Assembly: GCA_050747525.1 (NCBI GenBank)
Contig: JBOGOC010000025.1
Coordinates: 62,001-126,000, forward strand
Direction: 5' to 3'
Length of the DNA: 64,000 nucleotides
DNA from: JBOGOC01 sp050747525
Lineage (GTDB): Bacteria; Acidobacteriota; Polarisedimenticolia; JACPZX01; DASXTC01
The first letter of the stretch is position 1. The number at the start of each line of letters is the position of its first letter. This document shows positions 35,801 through 43,885 of the stretch, piece by piece. The notes beneath the pieces were generated by a model. It had not been told where the DNA came from. It did not search any database and was given only the letters and a program-made list of their open reading frames with translations. The position numbers and the translations under genes are program-made.

Positions 35801-36109
35801 CATGTCCAGGTCGATGGGCCCCACCTCGACCGCGGAGAACCCCGGGTACTCAACCTTCAGCATGTAGTCGCCCGCCACGGGGAGCGCCCGGGATCTGTAG
35901 CGCCCGTCGAGGTCGGTGATCGCCTGCGTGTTGCCGCTGGGCTGGTCGGCGCTCCGGATGAGGACCACCACGCCGGGGAGCCCGGTCCCCTGCGGATCCA
36001 CGACGCGGCCGCGGATGATGGCGGTGGTGCTCTGGGCGAGCAGGGGGGTGATGGCAAACAGCCCCGTGAGCAGGCAGGCACGAAGGGGGCCGGAACCTCG
36101 TGGCGGCAT
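32816..36109 (-). CDS. TonB-dependent receptor, Oar-like, copy 2
   Basis: The 1097-residue paralogue lies upstream of copy 1 in the same orientation, and is about three-quarters identical by eye. The layout is the same: signal peptide, regulatory domain (TTAIIRGRVVDPQGTGLPGV), plug (EFIEGLPIIGHNYQDILTLA), barrel and final RFELGATIKF. The acidic loop is kept (DLDRDGDVESTGDEG, near 34067-34108), as is a Cys pair in a loop (YPCVVNNCNPSRGE). Differences cluster in what should be outer loops, consistent with a duplication followed by ligand divergence. GAGG precedes the start codon. It is divergent from the M14 peptidase gene. Confidence 0.9.
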   Translation of the reverse strand: MPPRGSGPLRACLLTGLFAITPLLAQSTTAIIRGRVVDPQGTGLPGVVVLIRSADQPSGNTQAITDLDGRYRSRALPVAGDYMLKVEYPGFSAVEVGPIDLDMGKTAVQDITLRTASETTEIVTVEARGRTVDTESTKTSSSYNAEFIEGLPIIGHNYQDILTLAPGVTDTDGDGNPNVHGARDTGLQYRLDGGNITDPLNGGFGQNLNVDIIEEIEIITSGASAEYGRADGGFANIITKSGGNDFEGKLSLFWQGRFLNGDGANNNDINGFDYEIPNYQDVRPTLSLGGAIVKDRLWYFATAELLDTERPVNQLGAPILVTSRGNYSFAKITWQAGVNNKLAFQVTGDPRTFEGLGLRLGVSPDSDYAVKVGGLTPQIKWTSTISPRLLLESTLTSFRTRQQVESISSWFEPIHVRYTEIFNTVQALYPCVVNNCNPSRGEKKIYQIDGLTNQVNGPFFLDLDQDIVRNGLKTDLSLTVEDAWGQHSIKGGFEVQDETFNDHPLANPILFDYTRPFEPVTEGGSSTSAVDRVTDYQILQVFDPLITPQRAESFNSGVYILDAWKPRPNLTVNLGVRLDREDIDSSGYVEFDPRDERLRSVALWRSLCSEADQLDRAAEDYVLTTQQNCYQYNTHPEQYNGLPPRFGVSLPLDNPAHPITDPAIQALDLDRDGDVESTGDEGLAVVSGFTRYADRQTSNFSIGNTNLAPRLSVSWDPLADGRMKVFGTWGRYFDRLFLGTVAQEIGPDVVNYAFYPDGVTHVINRQAWSKAASATSITQTGRGMKTPHTDELTLGFERELAPEWSGSVTYIRRNGSNLLQDTDINHVTCPQLALIGVNPYAVCAEGTRLEVDRFGEAGGVLGIISGGQIGGSFGFNAANGGGKNTANGAPDLYTVSPTFNQVLRVDNANSYEYDAIELKIVRRLHRNWQMQASYTWSNAFGQAEAYLSGLGNDPETLDDEEGYLSYDQRHVVKFQAVTRLPHEVSVGSIVQWASGTPYSLTASHSEFDSTGNIVVRTFYPTRQRNDNRNEGAWRIDGRVEKGFVMGRVNASAFLSVENVLNEDTLVVLESTVTTGGVGLDAFREFGRRFELGATIKF

Positions 36110-36186
36110 GGGGATGCCTCGGGAAAGTTACTGAGTGTGACACAATGCGCGGTCCGAAGGGTTACCGACGCACACGGAGGTCCTCG

Positions 36187-37944
36187 ATGCTCTTCTGCCT
36201 CACGCTGATCGCCTCGCTCGCCGCCGCCCCGGCCGCGCCCGCTCCCTGGCTGACGCGGGCCGAGCGCACGGGATACGCCGAAACCTCGCGCTACGAAGAG
36301 ACTCTGGAGGACTGCCGGCGGCTGGAGAAGGGCTCTCCCTGGATCAAGGTGTCCTCGTTCGGAAGGAGCCCCGAAGGGCGCGAGCTGATCCTGGTCATCG
36401 CCTCGAAGGACCGCGCCTTCGACCCGGCCGCCGCCGCGCGCACGGGCAAGCCGGTCGTGCTGATCCAGGCCGGCATCCACGCCGGGGAGATCGACGGCAA
36501 GGACGCCGGGATCATGCTGCTGCGCGACATCACCACGGGAAAGGAGGGGGGCCTGCTGGACAGGGCCATCGTGCTGTTCCTCCCCATCTACAACGTGGAC
36601 GGCCACGAACGCTTCGGGCCGTACAACCGCATCAACCAGAACGGCCCGCGCGAGACGGGCTGGCGCACCACGTCGCGCAATCTGAACCTGAACCGGGACT
36701 ATGTGAAGGCCGATGCAGTCGAGACGCGCGCCTGGCTGGCGCTGTTCACCTCCTGGTGGCCCGATCTCCTCCTCGACGCGCACGTGACCGACGGGGCCGA
36801 TTACCAGTACGACGTGACGTGGTTCGACGAATCGGGCCCCAACTCACCCGAGCCGATCCGCCAATGGGTCCGGCGGGCGGTGTCGGAGCGGATCCTGCCC
36901 GACCTCCAGGCCTCGGGGCACAAGACGTCCCCCTACATCTGGCTGGTCGACGACACCAACCCGCTCGCCGGTATCGTCACCGCGCCTCCCACGCCACGCT
37001 TCTCCACGTCCTACGCGGCGCTGCAGAACCGGCCCTCGTTCCTGATCGAGACGCATATGCTGAAGAGCTACGAGAACCGCGTGCGCGGCACGTACGACAC
37101 GATGCGCGCCTGGCTGCGAGAGGTGAACCGGGACCCGGAGGCGTTGCGCCGCGCCGTGAAGCGGGCCGACGAGCTGGCGGCCGGGCCGGGCCCCGTCGGG
37201 CTGAGCTACAAGATCGCGCCCGGTGAGCGCAGCGAGACCTACGACGGCGTCGCCTTCAGGCGCGAGCCGAGCGAGGTGTCGGGCGCCATGCGCATCGTGT
37301 ACGGGAGCGACCCGCTCGAGACCACCGTCGTGCGGCACGGCGAAGTGGTGCCGGACGTGCAGGTGGACAAGCCCGCGGCCTACCTGGTCCCGCCCCAGTG
37401 GACCGAGGCGATCGAGCGGCTCGCCGCCCACGGGCTCGCCCTCCAGCGTCTCACCAGACCGGCGGATGTGAGCGTGGAGATGTACCGGCTCACCTCGCCG
37501 GAGTGGCAGAAGGCCCCTTTCGAAGGTCGGCACCCGGCCACCTACAGGACGGAGCGGCTCCCCGCGGCGAAGCGAGGCTTCCCGGCCGGCACGGTGGTGG
37601 TCCCCATGAACCAGAGAGGGAGCGCCGTCGCCGCCCACCTGCTGGAGCCCCAGGGGCCCGATGCCCTGGTCGCGTGGGGCTTCTTCGACGCCATCTTCGA
37701 GCAGAAGGAATTCGGCGAGGCCTACGTGCTGGAGAGCCTGGCCCGCGACATGATGGGGAAGAGCCCCGAGCTGCGCGCGGAGTTCGAGCAGCGTCTCATG
37801 GATCCCGCGTTCGCGTCATCCTCACGTGAACGGCTCGACTTCTTCTACCGGCGCAGTCCCTGGTGGGACGACCACGTCGGCCTCTATCCCGTGGCCAGGG
37901 CCACCGCCATCGACGGGCTTCCGGTGGAAACACTGCGGAAGTAA
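36187..37944 (+). CDS. Secreted M14-family zinc carboxypeptidase
   Basis: A 585-residue protein with a signal peptide (MLFCLTLIASLAAAPA) and a peptidase M14 catalytic domain. Zinc ligands are His and Glu of IQAGIHAGEIDGKDA and His of LLLDAHVTDGADYQYDVTW; the catalytic Glu is likely in FLIETHMLKSYENR. A C-terminal domain of about 250 residues follows. The start ATG at 36187 has GGAGG six bases upstream; a longer frame from 36100 lacks a ribosome site. Pairing with two receptors suggests digestion of peptides before uptake, which is inference. Confidence 0.88.
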   Translation: MLFCLTLIASLAAAPAAPAPWLTRAERTGYAETSRYEETLEDCRRLEKGSPWIKVSSFGRSPEGRELILVIASKDRAFDPAAAARTGKPVVLIQAGIHAGEIDGKDAGIMLLRDITTGKEGGLLDRAIVLFLPIYNVDGHERFGPYNRINQNGPRETGWRTTSRNLNLNRDYVKADAVETRAWLALFTSWWPDLLLDAHVTDGADYQYDVTWFDESGPNSPEPIRQWVRRAVSERILPDLQASGHKTSPYIWLVDDTNPLAGIVTAPPTPRFSTSYAALQNRPSFLIETHMLKSYENRVRGTYDTMRAWLREVNRDPEALRRAVKRADELAAGPGPVGLSYKIAPGERSETYDGVAFRREPSEVSGAMRIVYGSDPLETTVVRHGEVVPDVQVDKPAAYLVPPQWTEAIERLAAHGLALQRLTRPADVSVEMYRLTSPEWQKAPFEGRHPATYRTERLPAAKRGFPAGTVVVPMNQRGSAVAAHLLEPQGPDALVAWGFFDAIFEQKEFGEAYVLESLARDMMGKSPELRAEFEQRLMDPAFASSSRERLDFFYRRSPWWDDHVGLYPVARATAIDGLPVETLRK

Positions 37945-38011
37945 GCCCCCGTAACAGATGCCCGGTGATCCCCTCGATGCCAGGAGGGGGCACCCCCGCT
38001 AGATTCTGTCA

Positions 38012-39859
38012 GTGCATTCGTATCCGTTTGTGTCTTCCATGTTTGGTGTGCGTGCGTTCGTGAACCGGCAGCGGAGCACCCTCCTCCTGGCCCTCGGCGT
38101 CCTGGCCCTCGATCTGATCGCCCCCGTGGGCCTGCCGCTCTACATGCTGTACGCGCCTCTGGCGTGCCGTGAGGCGTTCCTCCGCCCCTATCGCACCCGG
38201 CCCATCCTCCCGGTCGGGCTGGCCCTGCTGGCGCTCGGGCTGCTGATTCCCCCGCAGGCGGGCATCCCCTGGCAGGAGTGGGCCGGCCGCGGCGTGGCCG
38301 CCTTGACTCTGCTGATGGCCGTGCGCGCCGGCAGCGCCGCCGGCCGGAGCCGCGACAGGCACCGGCGCACCGAGGAGCGCCTGAGCGAGATCGAGGGCAT
38401 CTACGCGGCCGCCCCGGTGGGCCTGGGGCTGGTCGACACCGACCTGCGATACCTCCGGGTGAACGAACGGCTGGCCGCGCTCCATGGCCGGCCCGCCGCC
38501 GAGCACCTGGGCCGCTCGATACGGGAGGTCCTCCCCCGTCCTCTCTCCATCAAGCTCGAGGAGATCCATCGCCGCGTGCTGGAGACGGGACAGGCCATGC
38601 GCGCGGTAGAGCTGTCCAGCGACGATGCCACTCATCCCGGAGTCCGGCGTGAGTGGCTCGCGAGCTACGAGCCGGTGCGGGACACGGGGAATCGCGTGGT
38701 GGGAGTGAGCGCCGTGGTCCACGACGTGAGCCGCTTCGCACAGGCGGAGCGGCTGTGGCGCGCCCGGGCCGCGCGCCTGCGCGCACTGTACCGGCTCAGC
38801 GAGCTGGAGGCCGGATCGGCCGGCGTGGACGAGATCTGCGTGGCCGCGCTGGACGGGCTGATCGAAGGGCTCGAGGCGGACCGCGCGGGCGTCCTGCTGC
38901 GCGCGCCGGAGGGCGGGCTGGTGTTTCGAGCCTCGCGGGGTTTCTCCGGCGGGCTCCAGGACCGCCTCGCGCGCCTGTTCACCCGGCGCGAGCAGGATGA
39001 GGGCGATGTGTCGACCCTCGTGGTCCATGACATCAGGCGGCTCCCCGACGGCCCGCTCCACCACGCGCTGCGGCAGGAAGGCGTGGGCGCGCTCATCCTG
39101 ATGCCGCTCGACCACGGACGCGGCGTGCCCGGCAGCCTGGTCGTCGCCTGGGATCGGCCGCGGCGCTTCTCCGACGAGCTGCTCGATGCGGAGCGCGCCA
39201 TCGCGCGTCACGTCGCCACCGCCGACGAGCGCCGCCGCAGGGAGGAAGCGCTCATGTTGAGCGAGGAGCGCTTCGGGTGGCTCTCCGACAGCGGCATCCT
39301 GGCCATCGCCACGTTCGACATGGAAGGGCGCATCCTGGAGGCCAACGACGCCTTCCTCGACATGGTCCGCTACTCGCGCGCCGACCTGGCGGCCGGCGGG
39401 GTGCGCTGGGACCGCCTCACACCTCCCGAGTGGATGGATCGAACCCACGACGCAGTGCGCGAGATGTCTTCCACCGGCCGCGTCGTCCCTACGAGAAGGA
39501 GTACGTCCGCAGCGACGGCACGCGCCTGTGGGGCCTGTTCGGCGGAGCCAGGATCGGGGACGGCAGCACGGGCATCGCCTTCGTCATCGACATCACCAGC
39601 CGCCGGGAGGCCGAGCGGCGGCTCCAGGAGCTCACGGCCACCCTCGAGGATCGGGTCGCGGAGCGCACCCGGGAAGCCGAGCAGCGGGCCGAGCGGTCGC
39701 GAGCCATGGCGCTGGAGCTGGCCCAGGCGGAGGACCGCGAACGACGGAGGATCTCCCAGGTGCTGCACGACGAGCTGCAGCAGTACCTCGTGGCCGCGCG
39801 TGTGCAGGTCCGTCACCTGCAGGCGCGTCTCGGCCGGAGGTCGGGCGACCCGTTCCTGA
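38012..39859 (+). CDS. Hybrid sensor histidine kinase, N-terminal part (frameshifted gene)
   Basis: This is the 5' part of a sensor kinase gene broken by a 1-nt frameshift at about 39479-39487. It has two N-terminal membrane segments (LLLALGVLALDLIAPVGLPL, LPVGLALLALGLLI), a PAS domain (IEGIYAAAPVGLGLVDTDLR), a GAF domain (about residues 250-400) and the first half of a second PAS (LAIATFDMEGRILEANDAFL). After EMSSTGRVV the frame becomes Ser/Arg-rich nonsense to the stop at 39859. The GTG at 38012 is the first start; an ATG at 38039 is an alternative. No clear ribosome site is visible for either. Confidence 0.8.
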   Translation: MHSYPFVSSMFGVRAFVNRQRSTLLLALGVLALDLIAPVGLPLYMLYAPLACREAFLRPYRTRPILPVGLALLALGLLIPPQAGIPWQEWAGRGVAALTLLMAVRAGSAAGRSRDRHRRTEERLSEIEGIYAAAPVGLGLVDTDLRYLRVNERLAALHGRPAAEHLGRSIREVLPRPLSIKLEEIHRRVLETGQAMRAVELSSDDATHPGVRREWLASYEPVRDTGNRVVGVSAVVHDVSRFAQAERLWRARAARLRALYRLSELEAGSAGVDEICVAALDGLIEGLEADRAGVLLRAPEGGLVFRASRGFSGGLQDRLARLFTRREQDEGDVSTLVVHDIRRLPDGPLHHALRQEGVGALILMPLDHGRGVPGSLVVAWDRPRRFSDELLDAERAIARHVATADERRRREEALMLSEERFGWLSDSGILAIATFDMEGRILEANDAFLDMVRYSRADLAAGGVRWDRLTPPEWMDRTHDAVREMSSTGRVVPTRRSTSAATARACGACSAEPGSGTAARASPSSSTSPAAGRPSGGSRSSRPPSRIGSRSAPGKPSSGPSGREPWRWSWPRRRTANDGGSPRCCTTSCSSTSWPRVCRSVTCRRVSAGGRATRS

Positions 39860-40740
39860 ACAAGGTGAGCCTCCTGCTGGACGAGTCGCTGGAGGCCACC
39901 CGCGCTCTGACCAGAGAGCTGACGCCGCCCATCCTGCGGACCTCCGGCCTGATCGCCGCGCTGAGATGGCTGGCTGAGTGGATGCACGAACGCCATGGAC
40001 TCCGCGTGCGCATCGATGCGGATCCCGACTGCGACCATGTGTCGGAGGATGTCAAGATGTTCGCCTTCCAGGGGGTGCGCGAGCTGCTGCTCAACGTGGT
40101 GAAGCACGCAGGGGTGAACGAAGCCGACATCAGGCTGGGCCCCTGCCAGAAGTTCGTGCAGGTTGAGGTGATCGACAAGGGGGCCGGCTTCGATCCCGCG
40201 AAGCTCGACGCGGCCGCGGGCGCCTCCGGGCTGGGCCTTTCCGGGGTGCGCCAGCGCGTGGCCGACCTGGGTGGCTCGGTGGATGTCCGGAGCAGCAGAG
40301 GCGGCGGCACGCACATCAGGTTCACTCTCCCCCTGCTCGAGGCGGGCCGGTCCGCGGAGCCGGATGCGGGCACGATCCGCGTGCTGGTCGCCGACGATCA
40401 CGACCTGGTGCGCCAGGGGGTGGTGAGCCTGCTTTCCTCGGACCCGGGGATCGAGGTGGTGGGAGAAGCGGTCAACGGCGAGGAGGTGGTGGGACGGGCG
40501 CGGGCCCTGCGCCCCGACGTGGTGGTGATGGACGTGAGAATGCCCGGCCTCGACGGGATCGAGGCGACCCGCCGGATCAAGCGGGACCTCCCCGAGGTGC
40601 AGGTGGTGGGGCTCTCGCAGTTCGCCGACGAGGAAGCGGGCCACAGCATGCGCGCCGCGGGGGCCGGCCTCTTCTACTCCAAGAGTGACGCTCACCTGAA
40701 GCTGATCGACGGCATCCGCTGGCTCAGGGAGAAATCGTGA
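39490..40740 (+). CDS. Hybrid sensor histidine kinase, C-terminal part: HisKA_3, ATPase and receiver
   Basis: The 3' part of the same gene, in the next frame, resumes exactly in the PAS domain (YEKEYVRSDGTRLWGLFGG). It continues through a coiled linker to the dimerisation box RRRISQVLHDELQQYLVAA with the phospho-accepting His, an ATPase domain (VRELLLNVVKHAGVNEADI, GAGFDP, GLGLSGVRQRV) and a receiver domain starting IRVLVADDHDLVRQGV with the phospho-Asp in VVMDVRMPGLDG. No DNA-binding domain follows the receiver. If the frameshift is real, an internal start such as the ATG at 39706 would be needed; otherwise the two parts form one protein of about 900 residues. Confidence 0.8.
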   Translation, partial: YEKEYVRSDGTRLWGLFGGARIGDGSTGIAFVIDITSRREAERRLQELTATLEDRVAERTREAEQRAERSRAMALELAQAEDRERRRISQVLHDELQQYLVAARVQVRHLQARLGRRSGDPFLNKVSLLLDESLEATRALTRELTPPILRTSGLIAALRWLAEWMHERHGLRVRIDADPDCDHVSEDVKMFAFQGVRELLLNVVKHAGVNEADIRLGPCQKFVQVEVIDKGAGFDPAKLDAAAGASGLGLSGVRQRVADLGGSVDVRSSRGGGTHIRFTLPLLEAGRSAEPDAGTIRVLVADDHDLVRQGVVSLLSSDPGIEVVGEAVNGEEVVGRARALRPDVVVMDVRMPGLDGIEATRRIKRDLPEVQVVGLSQFADEEAGHSMRAAGAGLFYSKSDAHLKLIDGIRWLREKS

Positions 40741-43187
40741 CCCGGGGCGCCTGGTGGCGGCGGCGAGGCGCCACGTCGGAGGCGCAGGCCACCGGTCATC
40801 GTCTGCGCGCGGCCTTGCGGCACGCTCCGATCTACGTGTTCGAGCAGGATCGGGAGCTGCGCTACACCTGGCTCAGCCGTGCCCCGGAAGGTCTGAGCCT
40901 CGACGACATCATCGGCCGCACCGATGCGGAGCTTCTCGACGACCCGGCCCAGAGCGACGCCCTGCTCCTGGTGAAGCGGCGCGTGCTGGAGACGGGCCTC
41001 CCCGAGCGCCACGAGATGGAGATCTCGCTGCGTGGTACGTGGCGCCACGTGGACTTCACCCTCGAGCCGGTGCGCGACGACGAGGGCCGCATCACCGGAC
41101 TGACCGGGGCCGCGGTGGACATCAGCCCCCAGGTTCACGCCCAGCGTCTGATCGAGGAGTGGCAGTGGCGCTTCGAATCGGCCGTTCGCGCCAGCCGTCA
41201 CGTCGTGTACGACAGGGATCTGGCCACCGGGCAGGTGCTGTGGGGAGGAAGCATCCCGCGCGTGCTGCGGCACCGGGAAGCCGACCTGGCGACCATGGAC
41301 GCCTGGCGGGACCTGGTCCATCCCGACGACCGGGCTTCCTTCGACGAGACGCTGGAGCGCGCGCGTCTGGCGAACACGTCGTTCCAGCACGTCTACCGGG
41401 TCAGGGCAGGGACCGGATGGATCGACGTGGAGGACCAGGGATCCTTCGTGCGGCAGAAGGGGAATGACGCGGCGCGGATGGTGGGCTCCATCGCCGACGT
41501 CACGTCACGCTGCGACGCCGAGCGTGACCTGCGGCATCAGAGCCACGTCACCCGCACGCTGACCGACAACACCGCCTCGGCCCTCCTGCTTCTGGACGAG
41601 CATGGACGCCCCACCTTCGCCAACCAGGCGACAGCCACCCTCTCGGGATACACCCTCACGGAGCTCATGGGCCGGGCGGTGCACGAGCTGCTCCATGCCG
41701 GTGGCGCGGAGGGCGGCACATCGCCGGCGCACGCATGCCCCGTGGGGCGCGCCATCGCCAACGGCAGACCCCTGCGCGGCCACGAAGAGGTGCTTGTCCG
41801 CAAGGACGGGACCCTGCTGTTCGGCTCGATCTCGGTCGCACCCCTGGAACGGGACGGCCGCTTCGTGGGCTCGGTGATGGAAGTGCGGGACGTCACACCG
41901 CAGAAGATGGCCCAGCAGCAGCTGCGCTCGCTCAACGAGACGCTGGAGCAGCGGGTCGACGAGCGCACACGGGTCGCCGAGCAGCAGGCCGCCCAGCTCA
42001 GGGCGCTCACCACCGAGCTGACGCAGGCCGAGCTGCGCGAGCGGCGGCGGCTGGCCCGGACCCTGCACGACCAGCTGCAGCAGAACCTGGTGGCGGCCAA
42101 GCTGCAGCTGGAGATGGCGCGCGCGGCGGTGACGGGCGATCGCCCCGCCTCGGCGATCCAGCGCGCGGACGTGCTGCTCAACGAGGCCGTGGAGGCCTCG
42201 CGCACGCTGGCGGTGGAGCTGAGCCCTCCCATCCTGAGCGACGCGGGGCTGGCCGGCTCCCTGGAGTGGCTGGGCCGCTGGATGAAGGAGAAGCACGGGC
42301 TCGAGGTGAAGGTGACCGCCGACCACGGCCTCGATCCCTCCGCCGAGGAGATGAAGATCCTCCTGTTCGACGCCGCGCGCGAGCTGCTGTTCAACGTGGT
42401 GAAGCACGCGCGCACGGACCGGGCGCTGGTCACCCTGGAGCCGGGCCCCGGGGAGAGGACACTCTCCCTGGCCGTCACCGACCAGGGCTCGGGCTTCGAC
42501 CCGGCCAGCTTCCAGAAGGCCATGGGCCATGTGCGCGGCTTCGGTCTGTTCAGCATCCGCCAGCGGCTCGAGATCCTGGGCGGCCGCCTCGAGGTCTCCA
42601 GCAGGCCGGGCAAGGGGACGACCCTGCGGATCACCGTCCCCGTGAAGGTGGCGGCGCCACGCGCGGATGCGGCCGCGGCCATGACCATGGCCATGACGGC
42701 GACCGAGCCCGAGGCCGTGCCGGCAGACGGGACGGGCGGAGCCGCGCGGCGCAAGGCCGCGCCCCCGGGACGGGCCATCCGCGTGCTGGTGGCCGACGAT
42801 CACCAGATCGTGAGACAGGGCCTCATCGGGCTGCTGGAAGCCGAGCCGGACATCGTGGTGGTGGGAGAGGCCGCCCACGGCCTGGAGGCCGTCGAGCGCA
42901 GCCGAATGCTGCGGCCCGACGTGGTGGTCATGGACGTGAACATGCCCAAGATGAACGGCATCGAGGCGACCCGGCACATCTCACGCGCTCATCCCCAAGT
43001 TGCTGTCATCGCGCTGTCGCTGTACAGGCAGGATGACATGGCCCAGACGCTGCAGGACGCGGGGGCCGCCGCCTACCTCACCAAGGACGGGCCCTCCGAG
43101 GAGCTGATCCGCGCCATCCGGACGGCTCGGTCGGGACCCCTGGCGCCCCGGCCCGCGGCCGTGGTGACTCAGGACCCGGGGTCGTAG
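40737..43187 (+). CDS. Hybrid sensor histidine kinase (PAS-PAS-PAS-HisKA_3-ATPase-receiver)
   Basis: An 816-residue soluble kinase, with no membrane segment. Three PAS-like domains (starting about residues 20, 135 and 270; for example ALLLLDEHGRPTFANQA) lead to a coiled linker and the H-box RRRLARTLHDQLQQNLVAA. The ATPase domain has ARELLFNVVKHARTDRALV, DQGSGFDP and GFGLFSIRQRLE. The receiver starts IRVLVADDHQIVRQGL and has VVMDVNMPKMNG. Like its neighbour it has a NarL-type receiver but no helix-turn-helix, so output must pass to another protein. The GTG start overlaps the previous stop (GTGA). The C-terminus overlaps the PPTase gene by 19 bp. Confidence 0.9.
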   Translation: MTRGAWWRRRGATSEAQATGHRLRAALRHAPIYVFEQDRELRYTWLSRAPEGLSLDDIIGRTDAELLDDPAQSDALLLVKRRVLETGLPERHEMEISLRGTWRHVDFTLEPVRDDEGRITGLTGAAVDISPQVHAQRLIEEWQWRFESAVRASRHVVYDRDLATGQVLWGGSIPRVLRHREADLATMDAWRDLVHPDDRASFDETLERARLANTSFQHVYRVRAGTGWIDVEDQGSFVRQKGNDAARMVGSIADVTSRCDAERDLRHQSHVTRTLTDNTASALLLLDEHGRPTFANQATATLSGYTLTELMGRAVHELLHAGGAEGGTSPAHACPVGRAIANGRPLRGHEEVLVRKDGTLLFGSISVAPLERDGRFVGSVMEVRDVTPQKMAQQQLRSLNETLEQRVDERTRVAEQQAAQLRALTTELTQAELRERRRLARTLHDQLQQNLVAAKLQLEMARAAVTGDRPASAIQRADVLLNEAVEASRTLAVELSPPILSDAGLAGSLEWLGRWMKEKHGLEVKVTADHGLDPSAEEMKILLFDAARELLFNVVKHARTDRALVTLEPGPGERTLSLAVTDQGSGFDPASFQKAMGHVRGFGLFSIRQRLEILGGRLEVSSRPGKGTTLRITVPVKVAAPRADAAAAMTMAMTATEPEAVPADGTGGAARRKAAPPGRAIRVLVADDHQIVRQGLIGLLEAEPDIVVVGEAAHGLEAVERSRMLRPDVVVMDVNMPKMNGIEATRHISRAHPQVAVIALSLYRQDDMAQTLQDAGAAAYLTKDGPSEELIRAIRTARSGPLAPRPAAVVTQDPGS

Positions 43188-43885
43188 CGTCTCCGCACCA
43201 GCTTGAGCCTGGTTCCTTCCACGGCCACCGCGGCGACATAGCCCGCGGCCGGTGTGCATGCGTAGAGGCACCACCGCTGCGCCTCGCCCCGCTCCCCCCT
43301 GACCTCCAGCAGCCGCGCTGGCCGGCCGATCGCCAGGGTCACGTCGAACCCGGAGAGCTCCGCCGAGAGACCATCCCCGCGCGCCTTCAACCACGCCTCC
43401 TTGCGGGTCCAGGCGTTGTAGAAGCAGCGCGTACGGCTGGCCGGGGCCGCGCCGGCATATTGCTGCAGCTCGTGCTCGGAGAAATGATTGCGGGCGATGT
43501 CGTCCATCTCCGGGACTTCGGTCAGCCGCTCGACATCCACACCGATCCGCCGGCCGTCGGCGATTCCGAGGATGGCCAGATCCTCCGAGTCAGAGAGGTT
43601 GAAGCGCAGGGAGCCGCCGTGACCGGCCAGCTCGGGCTTGCCGCGATCCGTGTAGCGGAAGCTCAACTTGCGCGGATCCGCGTCCAGATAGCCCGCCAGG
43701 ATGACTCTCATGGCGCCGCGTCGCAGCGCAAAACGCCTGCGGTGCGGCTCGAACCGGTACCGCGCCATCCTGTCACGCTCGTCGTCCGACAGCAGTGCCG
43801 CGGCGCGCGCGACCGACTCGACGGGACCGTGGAGGCGGATGCGCCACAGGTGCAGCTCGCCCTCCGGCAGGTCGGCGGCGATCAT
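43169..43885 (-). CDS. 4'-phosphopantetheinyl transferase (Sfp type)
   Basis: The 238-residue product converts apo carrier domains of the NRPS to the holo form by attaching phosphopantetheine from CoA. It has the Sfp-family motifs FNLSDSEDLAILGI, RRIGVDVERLTEVPEM (magnesium-binding Asp and Glu) and FYNAWTRKEAWLKARGDGL (catalytic Glu and Lys). The full length fits Sfp rather than AcpS. Its ATG overlaps the thioesterase stop (ATGA), so the two genes are co-translated, and together they diverge from the NRPS gene they presumably serve. Confidence 0.93.
   Translation of the reverse strand: MIAADLPEGELHLWRIRLHGPVESVARAAALLSDDERDRMARYRFEPHRRRFALRRGAMRVILAGYLDADPRKLSFRYTDRGKPELAGHGGSLRFNLSDSEDLAILGIADGRRIGVDVERLTEVPEMDDIARNHFSEHELQQYAGAAPASRTRCFYNAWTRKEAWLKARGDGLSAELSGFDVTLAIGRPARLLEVRGERGEAQRWCLYACTPAAGYVAAVAVEGTRLKLVRRRYDPGS

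Noticed and set aside
29475..36109. Receptor pair as an assembly duplication
   Set aside because: The copies differ at many residues and in loop lengths, so they are true paralogues.
37970..37989. Stem-loop CCCCTC/GAGGGG after the M14 peptidase as a terminator
   Set aside because: The stem has only six pairs and no T-run follows. Rho-independent termination is not supported.
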